The notes under the pieces were generated by a model. The model did no database searches, was not told the DNA's origin, and worked only from the letters and a program-made list of their open reading frames with translations. Made by a program: the position numbers and the translations under genes. This document shows positions 17,943-26,326 of a stretch of DNA of 64,000 bases, in pieces (within the stretch, counting starts at the first letter, position 1; each line of letters starts with the position of its first letter). The DNA comes from Sulfurimonas sp. HSL-1656 (GTDB taxonomy: Bacteria > Campylobacterota > Campylobacteria > Campylobacterales > Sulfurimonadaceae): contig NZ_CP147915.1 in assembly GCF_039645585.1 (NCBI RefSeq), positions 2,356,001-2,420,000 on the forward strand, read 5' to 3'.

Positions 17943-18292
17943 TATACCAGTTCGATGAAAGCCATCGGCGCTGCGTCACCGCGGCGTGTTCTGGTTTTGA
18001 TGATGCGGGTGTAACCGCCGTTGCGCTCTTTGTATTCCGGTGCAACTTCGTTCATCAGTTTTTTGACCGCTTCTTTGCTCTGCAGGGAAGCGAAGACGGC
18101 GCGGTGCGCGTTGGAGTCACCTTTGCGTGCCGTCGTGATCAGCTTCTCGACGTAAGAGCGGAGCTCTTTCGCTTTCGGCAGCGTCGTTTCGATTTTTCCG
18201 TTTTCGATCAACGCAATGCTCATGTTTTTCAGCAGGGCGGCGCGGTGCGCGCTTGTGCGTCCGAGCTTGCGGTATCCGTGACGATGTCTCAT
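17942..18292 (-). CDS. rplQ: 50S ribosomal protein L17
   Basis: 116 residues, standard length. [17 protein letters not shown] is the invariant start and [15 protein letters not shown] follows. Binds 23S rRNA near the exit tunnel. Last gene of the alpha operon, 9 nt after rpoA; cytochrome 1 lies downstream. Confidence 0.98.
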   Translation of the reverse strand: MRHRHGYRKLGRTSAHRAALLKNMSIALIENGKIETTLPKAKELRSYVEKLITTARKGDSNAHRAVFASLQSKEAVKKLMNEVAPEYKERNGGYTRIIKTRTRRGDAAPMAFIELV

Positions 18293-18301
18293 GACAGTTC
18301 C

Positions 18302-19294
18302 TTATTCAGATTCAATTTTCTTTTTCAGTACGCTGATCGTCTCGTCGCTCATCTCCTGACCGACCTGGAAGCCGGCTTCTTCGAGCTTTTCAACGATCTC
18401 GTCATACGATTTTTTGCCAAGATTCTTAACGTTTTTAAGGTCATTCTGGCTCATCAGGACGATCTCACCGATGTATTTCAGGTCGGCACGGTCAAGGCAG
18501 TTGAAGCTGCGTGCCGAGAGGCCGAGCTCTTCGATCGGTGCCGTCAGCTTGCCGATCTCTTCGGAAGCTTCCGCACGTTCGATCGTTGCCGGGGACTGGA
18601 TGCTGATTTCGCTGCTGAAAACCGCCATCTGCGCATGCATGACGTTCAGGGCATTGCGGAAAGCGTCCAGCGGGCTGATCTGGCCATCGGTGACGATGTT
18701 GAGGACAACCTTCTCAAAGTTCGGGTTGTCTTCGACGAGGACATTCTGGATCGCATAGGTCGCTTTGCGGACCGGCGTAAAGAACGCGTCGAGAGCGATG
18801 TAGCCCTCTTCGACTTCGTCGCGGATATCTTCGCTCGGGACGTAACCGATCCCCTGGAAGATCTTCAGTGAGAAGTTCAGCGTCGCATCTTCGTTCAGCG
18901 TCGCGAGGAAAGCGTCCGGTGTAACGACGTCAACGTCGTCATTGATCAGATCGCTTCCTTTGATCTCGCACGGTCCGACGAAGCTGTAATCGATCGTCGC
19001 CTCTTTGGCATCGTTTTTCAGTTTGAAACGGATGCTTTTGAGGTTGATGATAAAGTCAGAAATATCTTCGAGCATACCGCGCACGGAGTCGAACTCGTGC
19101 TTGGCTCCCTCGATCTTGATCGCGATCGGCGCATAGCCTACCGAGCTGCTCAGCAGGAACCGGCGCAGCGGGTGCGCCAGTGAAACCGCATAACCTGTCT
19201 CGAACGGATAGGCAATGATATTCGCTTCGGTATCGCTGATCTGCTCGACGACGAACTCTTCGGGCAGAAGCGGAGCTGTTTTGATCTTTTTCAT
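18302..19294 (-). CDS. rpoA: DNA-directed RNA polymerase alpha subunit
   Basis: 330 residues. N-terminal dimerisation domain (1 to about 225, with [18 protein letters not shown]) and C-terminal DNA/activator contact domain (about 255-330, [21 protein letters not shown]). Both domains are complete. The alpha-CTD would be a contact point for the OmpR-type activator encoded at 26327. Part of the rpmJ-rplQ unit. Confidence 0.98.
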   Translation of the reverse strand: MKKIKTAPLLPEEFVVEQISDTEANIIAYPFETGYAVSLAHPLRRFLLSSSVGYAPIAIKIEGAKHEFDSVRGMLEDISDFIINLKSIRFKLKNDAKEATIDYSFVGPCEIKGSDLINDDVDVVTPDAFLATLNEDATLNFSLKIFQGIGYVPSEDIRDEVEEGYIALDAFFTPVRKATYAIQNVLVEDNPNFEKVVLNIVTDGQISPLDAFRNALNVMHAQMAVFSSEISIQSPATIERAEASEEIGKLTAPIEELGLSARSFNCLDRADLKYIGEIVLMSQNDLKNVKNLGKKSYDEIVEKLEEAGFQVGQEMSDETISVLKKKIESE

Positions 19295-19315
19295 AAAGCG
19301 CCTTTCGTTTAAAGA

Positions 19316-19942
19316 TTATTTCGAGTAAAGCTCGACGATGAAACGTTCTTCCACTGGAATAACAACTTCTTCACGCTCCGGAAGGCGGGTAAAGATCCCG
19401 AACTTCTTCTCGCCGTCAACGTCAACCCACGGAGCCATGCCCGTCTGGTTAGTCAGTTCGATCGCGCGGACAACCTGAACGTTGTTCTTGCTCTTCTCGC
19501 GGATTTCGATCTTCTGACCCGGTTTGACGCGGTAAGAAGGGATGTCGACACGCTTGCCGTCAACCAGGACATGACCATGGGTAACGAACTGGCGTGCGAA
19601 ACGGCGTGTAGACGCGAATCCCATACGGTATACGACGTTGTCCAGGCGCTGCTCGAGCAGGAGAACAAGGTTCGTACCGGTGTTGCCTTCGCGGCGTTTT
19701 GCTTCAGCAAAGATCGCACGCATCTGCTTTTCGGAGATGCCGTACATGAACTTCGCTTTTTGCTTCTCGTTCAGCTGTGTGCCGTATTCAGACACTTTCT
19801 TACGGCGCTGGCCGTGCTGACCCGGAGCATAAGGACGTTTGTCGAGTGCAGATTTGCCTGCCAGACGACGCTCACCCTTCAGGTTAAGGCTGACGCCGAA
19901 TCTTCTTTCGATCTTTTCTACTGGACCTCTGTATCTTGCCAT
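19316..19942 (-). CDS. rpsD: 30S ribosomal protein S4
   Basis: 208 residues; primary 16S rRNA binder. [17 protein letters not shown] start, S4 RNA-binding domain with [20 protein letters not shown]. No zinc cysteines in the N-terminus (the C-minus form). In other bacteria S4 represses the alpha operon through its leader; a structured leader is seen at 20837-20950. Confidence 0.98.
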   Translation of the reverse strand: MARYRGPVEKIERRFGVSLNLKGERRLAGKSALDKRPYAPGQHGQRRKKVSEYGTQLNEKQKAKFMYGISEKQMRAIFAEAKRREGNTGTNLVLLLEQRLDNVVYRMGFASTRRFARQFVTHGHVLVDGKRVDIPSYRVKPGQKIEIREKSKNNVQVVRAIELTNQTGMAPWVDVDGEKKFGIFTRLPEREEVVIPVEERFIVELYSK

Positions 19943-19953
19943 CTATAGCCCCC

Positions 19954-20346
19954 TTACACTCTACGACGTTTCGGTGCGCGGCAACCGTTGTGCGGCAGCG
20001 GAGTAACGTCTTTCATGAACGTCACGCGGACACCTTCGATTGCACCGACAGATTTAACTGCTGTTTCACGGCCTGAACCCGGGCCCTGAACCTTGATACC
20101 GACCTCTTTGATGCCGTGTACCATTGCTTTTTCCAAAGCGGCTTCAACCGCCTGCTGTGCCGCAAACGGAGTAGACTTCTTGGAACCCTTGAAACCAAGG
20201 CTACCAGCAGAACTCCATGCGATCATGTTACCCATTTCATCGGTAACGGTAACGAGCGTGTTGTTGAAAGACGCAGAAATATGCACGATACCGCGTGCAA
20301 TGTTCTTCTTGACAACTTTTTTACGAGTTACTTTACGTTTTGCCAT
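19954..20346 (-). CDS. rpsK: 30S ribosomal protein S11
   Basis: 130 residues, full length. [18 protein letters not shown] and the C-terminal [11 protein letters not shown] are family-typical. Platform protein of the small subunit; 11 nt before rpsD. Confidence 0.98.
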   Translation of the reverse strand: MAKRKVTRKKVVKKNIARGIVHISASFNNTLVTVTDEMGNMIAWSSAGSLGFKGSKKSTPFAAQQAVEAALEKAMVHGIKEVGIKVQGPGSGRETAVKSVGAIEGVRVTFMKDVTPLPHNGCRAPKRRRV

Positions 20347-20357
20347 TCAATCGCTCC

Positions 20358-20720
20358 TTACGCTGCGCCGACAGTACGACGCTTCCCTTTACGGGTACGT
20401 GCGTTTGTCTTCGTTTTCTGACCGCGGCAAGGCAGTCCCTTACGGTGGCGGAGACCGCGGTAGTTACCGAGGTCCATCAGGCCTTTGATGTCCATTGCGA
20501 CTTGTTTGCGCAGGTCACCTTCAACCATGTATTTTTCGCGGATCTCTTTCGTGATGTTCGCGACATCGTCTTCGGAGAGCTCATAGACACGCTTGTTGTA
20601 ATCGATACCCGTAGCATCGAGGATCAGGCGTGACGTGTGGAGGCCGACACCATAGATGTAGGTCAGGCCGTACTCAACGCGTTTTTTCTTAGGAAGGTCT
20701 ACACCAGCAATACGTGCCAT
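20358..20720 (-). CDS. rpsM: 30S ribosomal protein S13
   Basis: 120 residues. [21 protein letters not shown] start and the basic C-terminus [19 protein letters not shown]. Contacts the large subunit (bridge B1). Starts 2 nt after the rpmJ stop; the AAGGA site lies within the end of rpmJ. Confidence 0.98.
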   Translation of the reverse strand: MARIAGVDLPKKKRVEYGLTYIYGVGLHTSRLILDATGIDYNKRVYELSEDDVANITKEIREKYMVEGDLRKQVAMDIKGLMDLGNYRGLRHRKGLPCRGQKTKTNARTRKGKRRTVGAA

Positions 20721-20722
20721 GT

Positions 20723-20836
20723 TTATCCTTGTCTCTGTTTATGTTTAGGGTTCTTACAGATAACTCTGACGATCCCTTTGCGCTTGATGACTTTACAGTC
20801 ATCACACATCTTCTTGACGGAAGAACGTACTTTCAT
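20723..20836 (-). CDS. rpmJ: 50S ribosomal protein L36
   Basis: 37 residues, [20 protein letters not shown]... ending KHKQRQG. C11, C14, C27 and H32 form the zinc site of the C-plus type. First gene of the alpha operon. In Campylobacter and Helicobacter rpmJ directly follows infA; here infA is 14 kb away. Confidence 0.96.
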   Translation of the reverse strand: MKVRSSVKKMCDDCKVIKRKGIVRVICKNPKHKQRQG

Positions 20837-21159
20837 TGTATGCCCTTGGTTGGTTTAATTGAAACACTCTCCCCACTCGGGGAAAATGGGTTCAGCCGCA
20901 TTCCGCCGTGCGGAAACGGCCCACGATAACCAGCGATACGCTTTACGCGTTTCAGGCGGGACTCTAACCCTGCCAATACTTGCAGCTGCCTTGTCAAAAA
21001 ACAGATGTAAATACTCAACGCATTGTGTTTAAAACGGTAAAGTGGAGGCGTATATTACTTAAAAATATCTGAATGTATTATTAAATTGCAGCATTATCCT
21101 CCCCCCGCCGGCCGAAGTGGCACCGGAAGAAGGAGAGGACGGCAGCGATGCCCTCTTTT
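20837..21159 (-). promoter_or_regulatory. Alpha-operon leader and promoter region (no gene)
   Basis: 323 bp without a credible gene. Near rpmJ the transcript would fold two hairpins: CCCC-GAGT-GGGG (20871-20882) and TTCCGC-ACG-GCGGAA (20901-20915). Further up are TTGACA (about 20992) and an AT-rich stretch (21040-21090) that could hold promoters; I cannot fix the start site. A 61-codon minus frame (21018-20833) has no ribosome site and runs through the hairpins, so I do not call it. The last ~60 bp are the 3' flank of cytochrome 2. Confidence 0.5.
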
Positions 21160-22854
21160 TTACGGACCGTCGTGGCAGTCGTAGCAGCTGACCGCATGCC
21201 CGGCATCAAAACTGACGCTCTTGCCGCTGACTGTGAAACTGCGTGCCGCAAAGGTCTCAGAAAGGAAACTGCCGCGGAAATCGCTGCCATGACAGGCCGC
21301 ACACTGCGTTTCGTCGCGTTTGGCAGCCGTACGGTGCTTGCTGATCCACTCCTGCCCTACGGTATGCATGCCGTGCGGACCGCCGCTGATCGTCGTCGGG
21401 ACCGTCTCGTGACAGGCCGTACATTCGGCAATAGTACCCTCGTGCCCCTGCACCGCGATGCTCTGCAGGTTGTCTTCCGCATGGGAACTCGGATAGATGG
21501 CGTGGGTCGAACCGTGGCAGGCCGAACACTGCATCTCACCGTGCCCCGTGCTGAAACGGTAGAGGCTCACGCCGGCCATCGGCGTATCGGCATTGGTCGC
21601 AAAACGGGTATCGAGCGCTTCGCGCAGTGTCCCCGTCTGCATATCCGTAACGGCCGTTTCGTAGCGCATGCCGTTCTGGTGACATGCCTGGCAGTTGGGC
21701 TCTTCAAGCCAGCCGACTCTGCCATGCTGCCCGACGGCGTTCATGCTGCCGTGACAGCTCTGGCACTGGATGCTGCTGATCTTACCCATTGCCCCGCGCA
21801 GACACTTCGTCGTCGCCCCCGGGTGGCAGCGGTAACACGCATCACGGTTTGTCGAGCTGTTCAGCGGCTGGCCGTTCACCGGGTCATCAACCTCGGCATG
21901 CAGGGAGTGCAGCGCCTCGGTCAGCGGCTTCGTCCCGCTCACACCCGCCGTCCCCAGCGCGTTGGTGCTGTGGCAGGTCGCACAGAGCACGGGGTTGCCG
22001 CTTTTGGCCGTCGTGTAGAGCCCCGCATCGTCATACGCAGTGTAGCCTGCAGCCTGCAGTTCCGCCTGGTGGGCACTCACCGCTGAGGGATGCTCCTCGT
22101 CGTGCAGGCGGAGGATATTCCATTTGAAATCCTTCTCCGGGTCGGCGTCGTTTTCCCAGCCCGAATCCGGCATCGCCTCGGCGTATCCGCTGGCACTGCC
22201 GTGACAGGCGCGGCAGTCCATCTCGTCGCTGACCGGCAACACGACCTTCGTCGTCGCCAGCACGTTCCCCGATGCATCCTTCGCCGTCACGTCGATCATC
22301 GGGTAGTAGTTCTTGCTCCCGTCGTCGTTATACGGGGTCACAGGAAGGCCCGTCGCCTCCCACCAGTTTTCCGCCGCATTGTAGTGCAGCGCATGCTCGG
22401 TCATCTCGGGGGTATGGTTCCCCGTCAGGCCGACATCGGGCATGGGGTTCGCCAGGAACAGCGCCCCCACGTAGTCCCAGAAGTTCGTCTTCAGCTCATT
22501 GCTGTCGGTATAGACACTCGTCGTGTTGTACTTCCCGTCCAGCGACGCCGCCGCCGTATAGGTAACCGTGACCCCCGAGGTTACATGTTTCTCGCCGCCG
22601 TCGGTTTTCATAATCAAGTGGGCATTAAGCGTATTGTAGGGCGGCAGGATGGAAAAGACCGAATAGTCTTTGCCGTCCATGCAGTGCATCCCCAGATCGT
22701 TCCAGGCCAGCAGCGTATAGGTCGCTGCCGCCGTTGTGTCGCCGCCCCCGCCTTTTTTGCCGCTGTTCGCGTCGCTTTTCGTATTTACACCCGATGCCGA
22801 CGCGCAGGCCAACGCCGCGCACAGGACACCGGCAACTATTTTTTTGCCTTTCAT
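21160..22854 (-). CDS. Nonaheme c-type cytochrome (paralog 2)
   Basis: 564 residues from MKGKKIVAGVLCAALA (AAGGAG 4 nt upstream). Same architecture as the copy at 16065: N-terminal LLAWNDLGMHCMDG block, then nine heme sites (CRACH, CATCH, CYRCH, CQSCH, CQACH, CSACH, CTACH, CAACH, CYDCH). Unlike the other two, its signal peptide has no clear lipobox (AALAC lacks Leu at -3), so it may be a soluble periplasmic or secreted form. Closer to paralog 3 than to paralog 1 by eye. It sits just upstream of rpmJ in the same direction. Confidence 0.9.
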   Translation of the reverse strand: MKGKKIVAGVLCAALACASASGVNTKSDANSGKKGGGGDTTAAATYTLLAWNDLGMHCMDGKDYSVFSILPPYNTLNAHLIMKTDGGEKHVTSGVTVTYTAAASLDGKYNTTSVYTDSNELKTNFWDYVGALFLANPMPDVGLTGNHTPEMTEHALHYNAAENWWEATGLPVTPYNDDGSKNYYPMIDVTAKDASGNVLATTKVVLPVSDEMDCRACHGSASGYAEAMPDSGWENDADPEKDFKWNILRLHDEEHPSAVSAHQAELQAAGYTAYDDAGLYTTAKSGNPVLCATCHSTNALGTAGVSGTKPLTEALHSLHAEVDDPVNGQPLNSSTNRDACYRCHPGATTKCLRGAMGKISSIQCQSCHGSMNAVGQHGRVGWLEEPNCQACHQNGMRYETAVTDMQTGTLREALDTRFATNADTPMAGVSLYRFSTGHGEMQCSACHGSTHAIYPSSHAEDNLQSIAVQGHEGTIAECTACHETVPTTISGGPHGMHTVGQEWISKHRTAAKRDETQCAACHGSDFRGSFLSETFAARSFTVSGKSVSFDAGHAVSCYDCHDGP

Positions 22855-22883
22855 ATAACTCCTTTTTATACAAAATGGCAAGC

Positions 22884-22921
22884 ATTATGAGAGAGCTAAA
22901 TGAAGATTGGATGAAGATGTA
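22884..22921 (-). promoter_or_regulatory. Direct-repeat promoter of cytochrome 2
   Basis: Plus-strand reading ATGAAGATTGG (22900-22910) and ATGAAGATGTA (22911-22921), an 11-bp tandem repeat; on the coding strand 10 bp later comes CATAAT (22889-22884). The start codon is 30 nt further. Confidence 0.7.
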
Positions 22922-22994
22922 ACAAAGAGTTCAGATTAGAGAAATTCTATGTTTGAAAATAACTAATTATCATACTTGTATTGTAAAAGAAATC

Positions 22995-23029
22995 AAAAAA
23001 GGGGCCGGGAGCAATGCAAGATCTGCCCC
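22995..23029 (-). terminator. Probable terminator of the BspA-like gene
   Basis: Downstream of the stop at 23102 the minus strand carries GGGGC...GCCCC followed by TTTTTT (23029-22995). A second small stem GGATAG/CTATCC (23035-23051) lies just before it. Confidence 0.45.
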
Positions 23030-23101
23030 TCGCAGGATAGAGAGCCTATCCCGCGTCACGATGTTCGCCTGCTCCTTACGCCACGACACTATCTATGGCG
23101 T

Positions 23102-24310
23102 TTACGGCCAAACCGGTTCGGTATTTCCGGAACCCCAGCCGACACTGAACATAAAATAATCCGTGACGCTTGCCACGTTCCATACGCTCAGGTCATGATT
23201 TGTAAAGCTTCCTGCATTGGCAAACATGTAATTCATGTTGGTGACACTGCCCGTGTTCCAGTTTTCAATATAGCCGTTGAAGGCAGAGGCAGCTCTGAAC
23301 ATCTGGCTCATGTTTGTCACACTGCCGACCTTCCAAAAACCGAGATAGCGGTTGAACGAGCTTGCACCGTAAAACATGCTTTGCATATCCGTTACACTGC
23401 TGACGTCCCAGAAGCCGATATCTTTGTCAAACGCAGTCGCCAGATAGAACATGCTGGCCATACTCGTCACGCTGCTGACGTCCCAGCCGCCGATGGGCTG
23501 GTTAAAGGAGTCTGCCTGACTGAACATGCCTATCATGCTCGTGACACTACTGACATCCCAGGAGCCGATGGGCTGGTTAAAGGAGTCAGCATTGAGAAAC
23601 ATACCTGCCATCGTCGTCACGCTGCCGACATCCCAGACACCGATGGGCTGGTTGAACGCACCGGCATAATTGAACATATTGCTCATATCCGTCACGCTGC
23701 TGACGTCCCAAGCACTGATGTCCTGATTGAACGCGCCGGCATACCAGAACATACCGTTCATACTCGTCACGCTGCTGACGTTCCAATCCCCGATATCAGA
23801 ATTGAAGGCCGTCGCCCGCATCAACATGCGGCTCATATCCTGAACCTGCGAAAGATCCGGCTGATCCACTGCATCAAACTGCAGATTGGAGCAGCCCTTA
23901 AAAGCGCTGGCCATCGAGCTCCACCGGCCTGTCCCCCACTGCTTTACGCTGAGCAGTTTGTCACTGTCGTATGCCTCGTTGAAATAGACCCGCGGGAACG
24001 CACCGGTGATGGAAACGGTGTAATTCCCCTCCGCGGGGTAGGTACAGATATAATCCCCCGTAACATTGACATCTTCAACGGCGCCGTCGCTGTCGCAATC
24101 GACGCTGTAGTCGTATCCAATTCCCGTCGTCGGGATCCGGAACTCCGTGCTCGTCGTCGTACCGGGATTATCCGTTTTGACGGTTATCATAAATGCATCG
24201 GTATTGTCGCCCGCACCGCCCCCCGACGATCCTCCGCCGCATCCGGCCAGCAGTGTCATCACCGCTGCCGTCGCCAAAATGACATTTTTATTATGGTTAA
24301 TATATTGCAT
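23102..24310 (-). CDS. BspA/DUF285-type repeat lipoprotein
   Basis: 402 residues. Lipobox LLAGC (Cys23) then a Gly/Ser linker, an Ig/PKD-like region (about 38-105, ITVKTDNPGTTTSTEF...), and from about 165 on eight to nine 25-residue repeats of the form AFNQPIGxWDVSSVTSMxxMF. These repeats (DUF285 / 26-residue repeat class) form LRR-like solenoids on bacterial surfaces and are usually adhesive or structural. The protein ends with a repeat cap (DYFMFSVGWGSG). It lies between two cytochrome genes in the same direction, but its upstream region has no ATGAAGATTTG repeat, so control differs. AAGGAG precedes the ATG. Confidence 0.9.
   Translation of the reverse strand: MQYINHNKNVILATAAVMTLLAGCGGGSSGGGAGDNTDAFMITVKTDNPGTTTSTEFRIPTTGIGYDYSVDCDSDGAVEDVNVTGDYICTYPAEGNYTVSITGAFPRVYFNEAYDSDKLLSVKQWGTGRWSSMASAFKGCSNLQFDAVDQPDLSQVQDMSRMLMRATAFNSDIGDWNVSSVTSMNGMFWYAGAFNQDISAWDVSSVTDMSNMFNYAGAFNQPIGVWDVGSVTTMAGMFLNADSFNQPIGSWDVSSVTSMIGMFSQADSFNQPIGGWDVSSVTSMASMFYLATAFDKDIGFWDVSSVTDMQSMFYGASSFNRYLGFWKVGSVTNMSQMFRAASAFNGYIENWNTGSVTNMNYMFANAGSFTNHDLSVWNVASVTDYFMFSVGWGSGNTEPVWP
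23136..23811 (-). repeat. 75-bp tandem coding repeat
   Basis: About eight and a half in-frame 75-bp units encoding the 25-residue repeats of the BspA-like lipoprotein. Units 3-5 (about 23436-23660) are the most alike at DNA level, including the shared block gatgggctggtt, which points to recent unit duplication. Confidence 0.8.
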
Positions 24311-24433
24311 AACAGTCTCCTTCTTTTTAAAGAGTACTTATAAATGTCATAAGAAATGGTTAAATGCTCCAATAACGGTGAGAACAGACTTTTGAGCGTT
24401 GTGAAAACAGGAATAGTGAAATGTATAAAATTG

Positions 24434-24462
24434 CAGGAAAGAAGCGTGCCCGGACGGCACGC
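24434..24462 (-). terminator. Terminator of cytochrome 3
   Basis: GCGTGCC-GTCCG-GGCACGC, seven perfect pairs (24462-24444), followed by TTCTTTCCTG on the minus strand, 10 nt after the cytochrome stop codon. It would isolate the cytochrome from the BspA-like gene. Confidence 0.65.
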
Positions 24463-24472
24463 AGACAGGGGA

Positions 24473-26191
24473 TCAATCCCCGCCGGGACCGTTGTGACAG
24501 TCGTAGCAGCTGACCGCGTGGCCTGCGGCGAAGGTCTTCGTCCCCCACTCGGTGCTGAAGCTGCGGGCCGAGAAGGTCTTGGAGAGGAAGGTGCCGCGGT
24601 AGTCACTGCCGTGGCACGACGTACAGCCGATCCGGCTGCTTTCGGCGACATCACCATGTTCACCTACCCAGTACTGCCCCACGCTGTGCATACCGTGCGG
24701 GCCGCCGCTGCTGGTCCGCGGAACGGTATCATGACAAGCCAGACACTCATTGACGGTCCCCTCATGTCCCTGCACCGCGATGCTCTGGAGATTATCCTCC
24801 GCATGCGAACTCGGATAGATGGCATGGGTCGAACCGTGGCAGGCCGAGCACTGCATATCCCCGTGCCCTGCGCTGAAACGGTAAAGGCTGACGCCCGATG
24901 CCGGTGTGTTCGGGTTCGTGGCAAAACGGCTGTCCACGGCGTCGCGCAGCGTCCCCGTCTGCATATCCGTCACCGCCGTCTCATACCGTTTCCCGTCCTG
25001 GTGACAGGCCTGACAGTTAGGCTCTTCCAGCCAGCCGACCCTGCCCTGTGCCCCGACGGCGCTCATGTTACCGTGGCAGCTCTGGCACTGGATGGTACCG
25101 ACCTTGCCCATCGCCCCGCGCAGACACTTCGTTGCCGCCCCCGGGTGGCAGCGGTAGCAGGCGTCACGGTTCGTTGAACTGTTCAAGGTCTCCCCGTTCG
25201 TCGGGTCCGTCACCTCGGCATGCAGAGCGTGCAGTGCCTCCGTCAGCGGTTTCGTCCCGCTCACCCCTGTTGTGCCCAGGGCATTGGTGCTGTGGCAGGT
25301 CGCACAGAGCACCGGGTTGCCGCTTTTGGCGGTCGTATAAAGGCCGGCATCATCATAGCCGTTGTAGCCCGCTGCCTGCAGCTCCGCCTGATGCGCGCTG
25401 ACCGCCGAAGGGTGTTCCTGGTCATGCAGCCGCAGGATGTTCCATTTATAATCTTTCTCCGGATCGGCATCGTTTTCCCAGCCTCCCGCCGGCATCGCGT
25501 CCGTGTATCCGCTCGCACTGCCGTGGCAGGCGCGGCAGTCCATCTCGTCACTGACCGGCAGTACGACCTTGGTCGTCGCCAGCACGTTCCCCGATCCGTC
25601 TTTTGCCGTGACGTTCACCATCGGGTAGTAGTTCTTGCTGCCGTCATCGTTGTAGGGTGTGATCGGCAGCCCCGTCGCTTCCCACCACTGCTCTGCCGCG
25701 TTGTAGCTCAGCGTATGTTCGCTCAGCTCCGGCGTGTGGTTGCCCGTCAGGCCCGTATCCGGCGCGGGAGTCGCATTGAACAGTGCCCCCACGTAGTCCC
25801 AGAAGTTCGTCTTCAGGTCGTTACTGTCGGTATAAACGCTCGTCGTGTTGTACTTCCCGTCCAGCGACGTCGCGGCGACATACGTCATCGTCACCCCGCC
25901 GGTCACATGCTTGTCGGAAGTCCCCGCCCGTTTGATCAGCTGGGCGTTGAGGTTGTTATAGGGAGGCAGGATCGAAAAGACCGAATAGTCATTCCCGTCC
26001 ATGCAGTGCATCCCCAGATCGTTCCAGGCCAGGAGCGTGTAATCGGCCGCCGTGCCTTCCCAGACCGTCCCCCCGCTGCTGACGGTGTCGTCACTCTCAC
26101 TCTCGCCCGATGTCGTCGCCATCTGGCATCCTCCCAGCCACAGGACTGCAAGTCCGGCCATCAACAGCTTTCGCCAAAGTCGCGTTTCCAT
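24473..26191 (-). CDS. Nonaheme c-type cytochrome lipoprotein (paralog 3)
   Basis: 572 residues from METRLWRKLLMAG; AGGAG lies upstream, and an ATG-less extension to 26230 is unlikely. Lipobox WLGGC (Cys22). Same plan as paralogs 1 and 2: LLAWNDLGMHCMDG block, then CRACH, CATCH, CYRCH, CQSCH, CQACH, CSACH, CLACH, CTSCH and CYDCH. The linker between lipid Cys and the conserved block is Ser/Glu/Asp-rich and about 20 residues longer than in paralog 1. It is divergent from the response regulator, sharing the repeat site at 26261-26282, the strongest link between the cytochromes and that regulator. Confidence 0.9.
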   Translation of the reverse strand: METRLWRKLLMAGLAVLWLGGCQMATTSGESESDDTVSSGGTVWEGTAADYTLLAWNDLGMHCMDGNDYSVFSILPPYNNLNAQLIKRAGTSDKHVTGGVTMTYVAATSLDGKYNTTSVYTDSNDLKTNFWDYVGALFNATPAPDTGLTGNHTPELSEHTLSYNAAEQWWEATGLPITPYNDDGSKNYYPMVNVTAKDGSGNVLATTKVVLPVSDEMDCRACHGSASGYTDAMPAGGWENDADPEKDYKWNILRLHDQEHPSAVSAHQAELQAAGYNGYDDAGLYTTAKSGNPVLCATCHSTNALGTTGVSGTKPLTEALHALHAEVTDPTNGETLNSSTNRDACYRCHPGAATKCLRGAMGKVGTIQCQSCHGNMSAVGAQGRVGWLEEPNCQACHQDGKRYETAVTDMQTGTLRDAVDSRFATNPNTPASGVSLYRFSAGHGDMQCSACHGSTHAIYPSSHAEDNLQSIAVQGHEGTVNECLACHDTVPRTSSGGPHGMHSVGQYWVGEHGDVAESSRIGCTSCHGSDYRGTFLSKTFSARSFSTEWGTKTFAAGHAVSCYDCHNGPGGD

Positions 26192-26244
26192 CTTCTTCTC
26201 CTCTTGGTAGCCGGGGAAAGCCCCGGACACTTTTCTCCACTGCC

Positions 26245-26282
26245 AGTATGGAACAACTGTATGAAGATTTGATGAAGGGTTG
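26245..26282 (-). promoter_or_regulatory. Shared operator between cytochrome 3 and the response regulator
   Basis: ATGAAGATTTG (26261-26271) and ATGAAGGGTTG (26272-26282) form an 11-bp tandem repeat. For the cytochrome, CATACT (26250-26245) follows after 10 bp; for the regulator, TATAAT (26294-26299) follows after 11 bp on the plus strand. The repeat thus overlaps the -35 zone of both promoters, as expected for OmpR/PhoB-type activators. Confidence 0.7.
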
Positions 26283-26293
26283 CCAACCCCTAG

Positions 26294-26299
26294 TATAAT
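26294..26299 (+). promoter_or_regulatory. -10 box of the response regulator gene
   Basis: TATAAT, 27 nt before the GTG start, directly downstream of the tandem repeat; suggests autoregulation. Confidence 0.55.
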
Positions 26300-26326
26300 G
26301 ATGGATAGATTTCAAAAGGAGGCGAA

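Noticed and set aside
20940-20990. tRNA T-arm-like stretch (GGGTTAGAGTCCC) upstream of rpmJ
   Set aside because: The T-loop has A in place of conserved C, no acceptor or other arms, and it does not match tRNA-Pro; only a short chance similarity.
20833-21018. 61-codon minus-strand frame before rpmJ
   Set aside because: No ribosome site, and it covers the operon leader hairpins and runs into rpmJ.
23136-23811. Possible CRISPR array
   Set aside because: Units are in-frame coding repeats without variable spacers.
22976-24343. 455-codon plus-strand frame opposite the BspA-like gene, with its own repeats
   Set aside because: Its repeat structure is the reverse complement of the 75-bp coding repeat; the minus-strand frame has the signal peptide, lipobox and recognised repeat motif.
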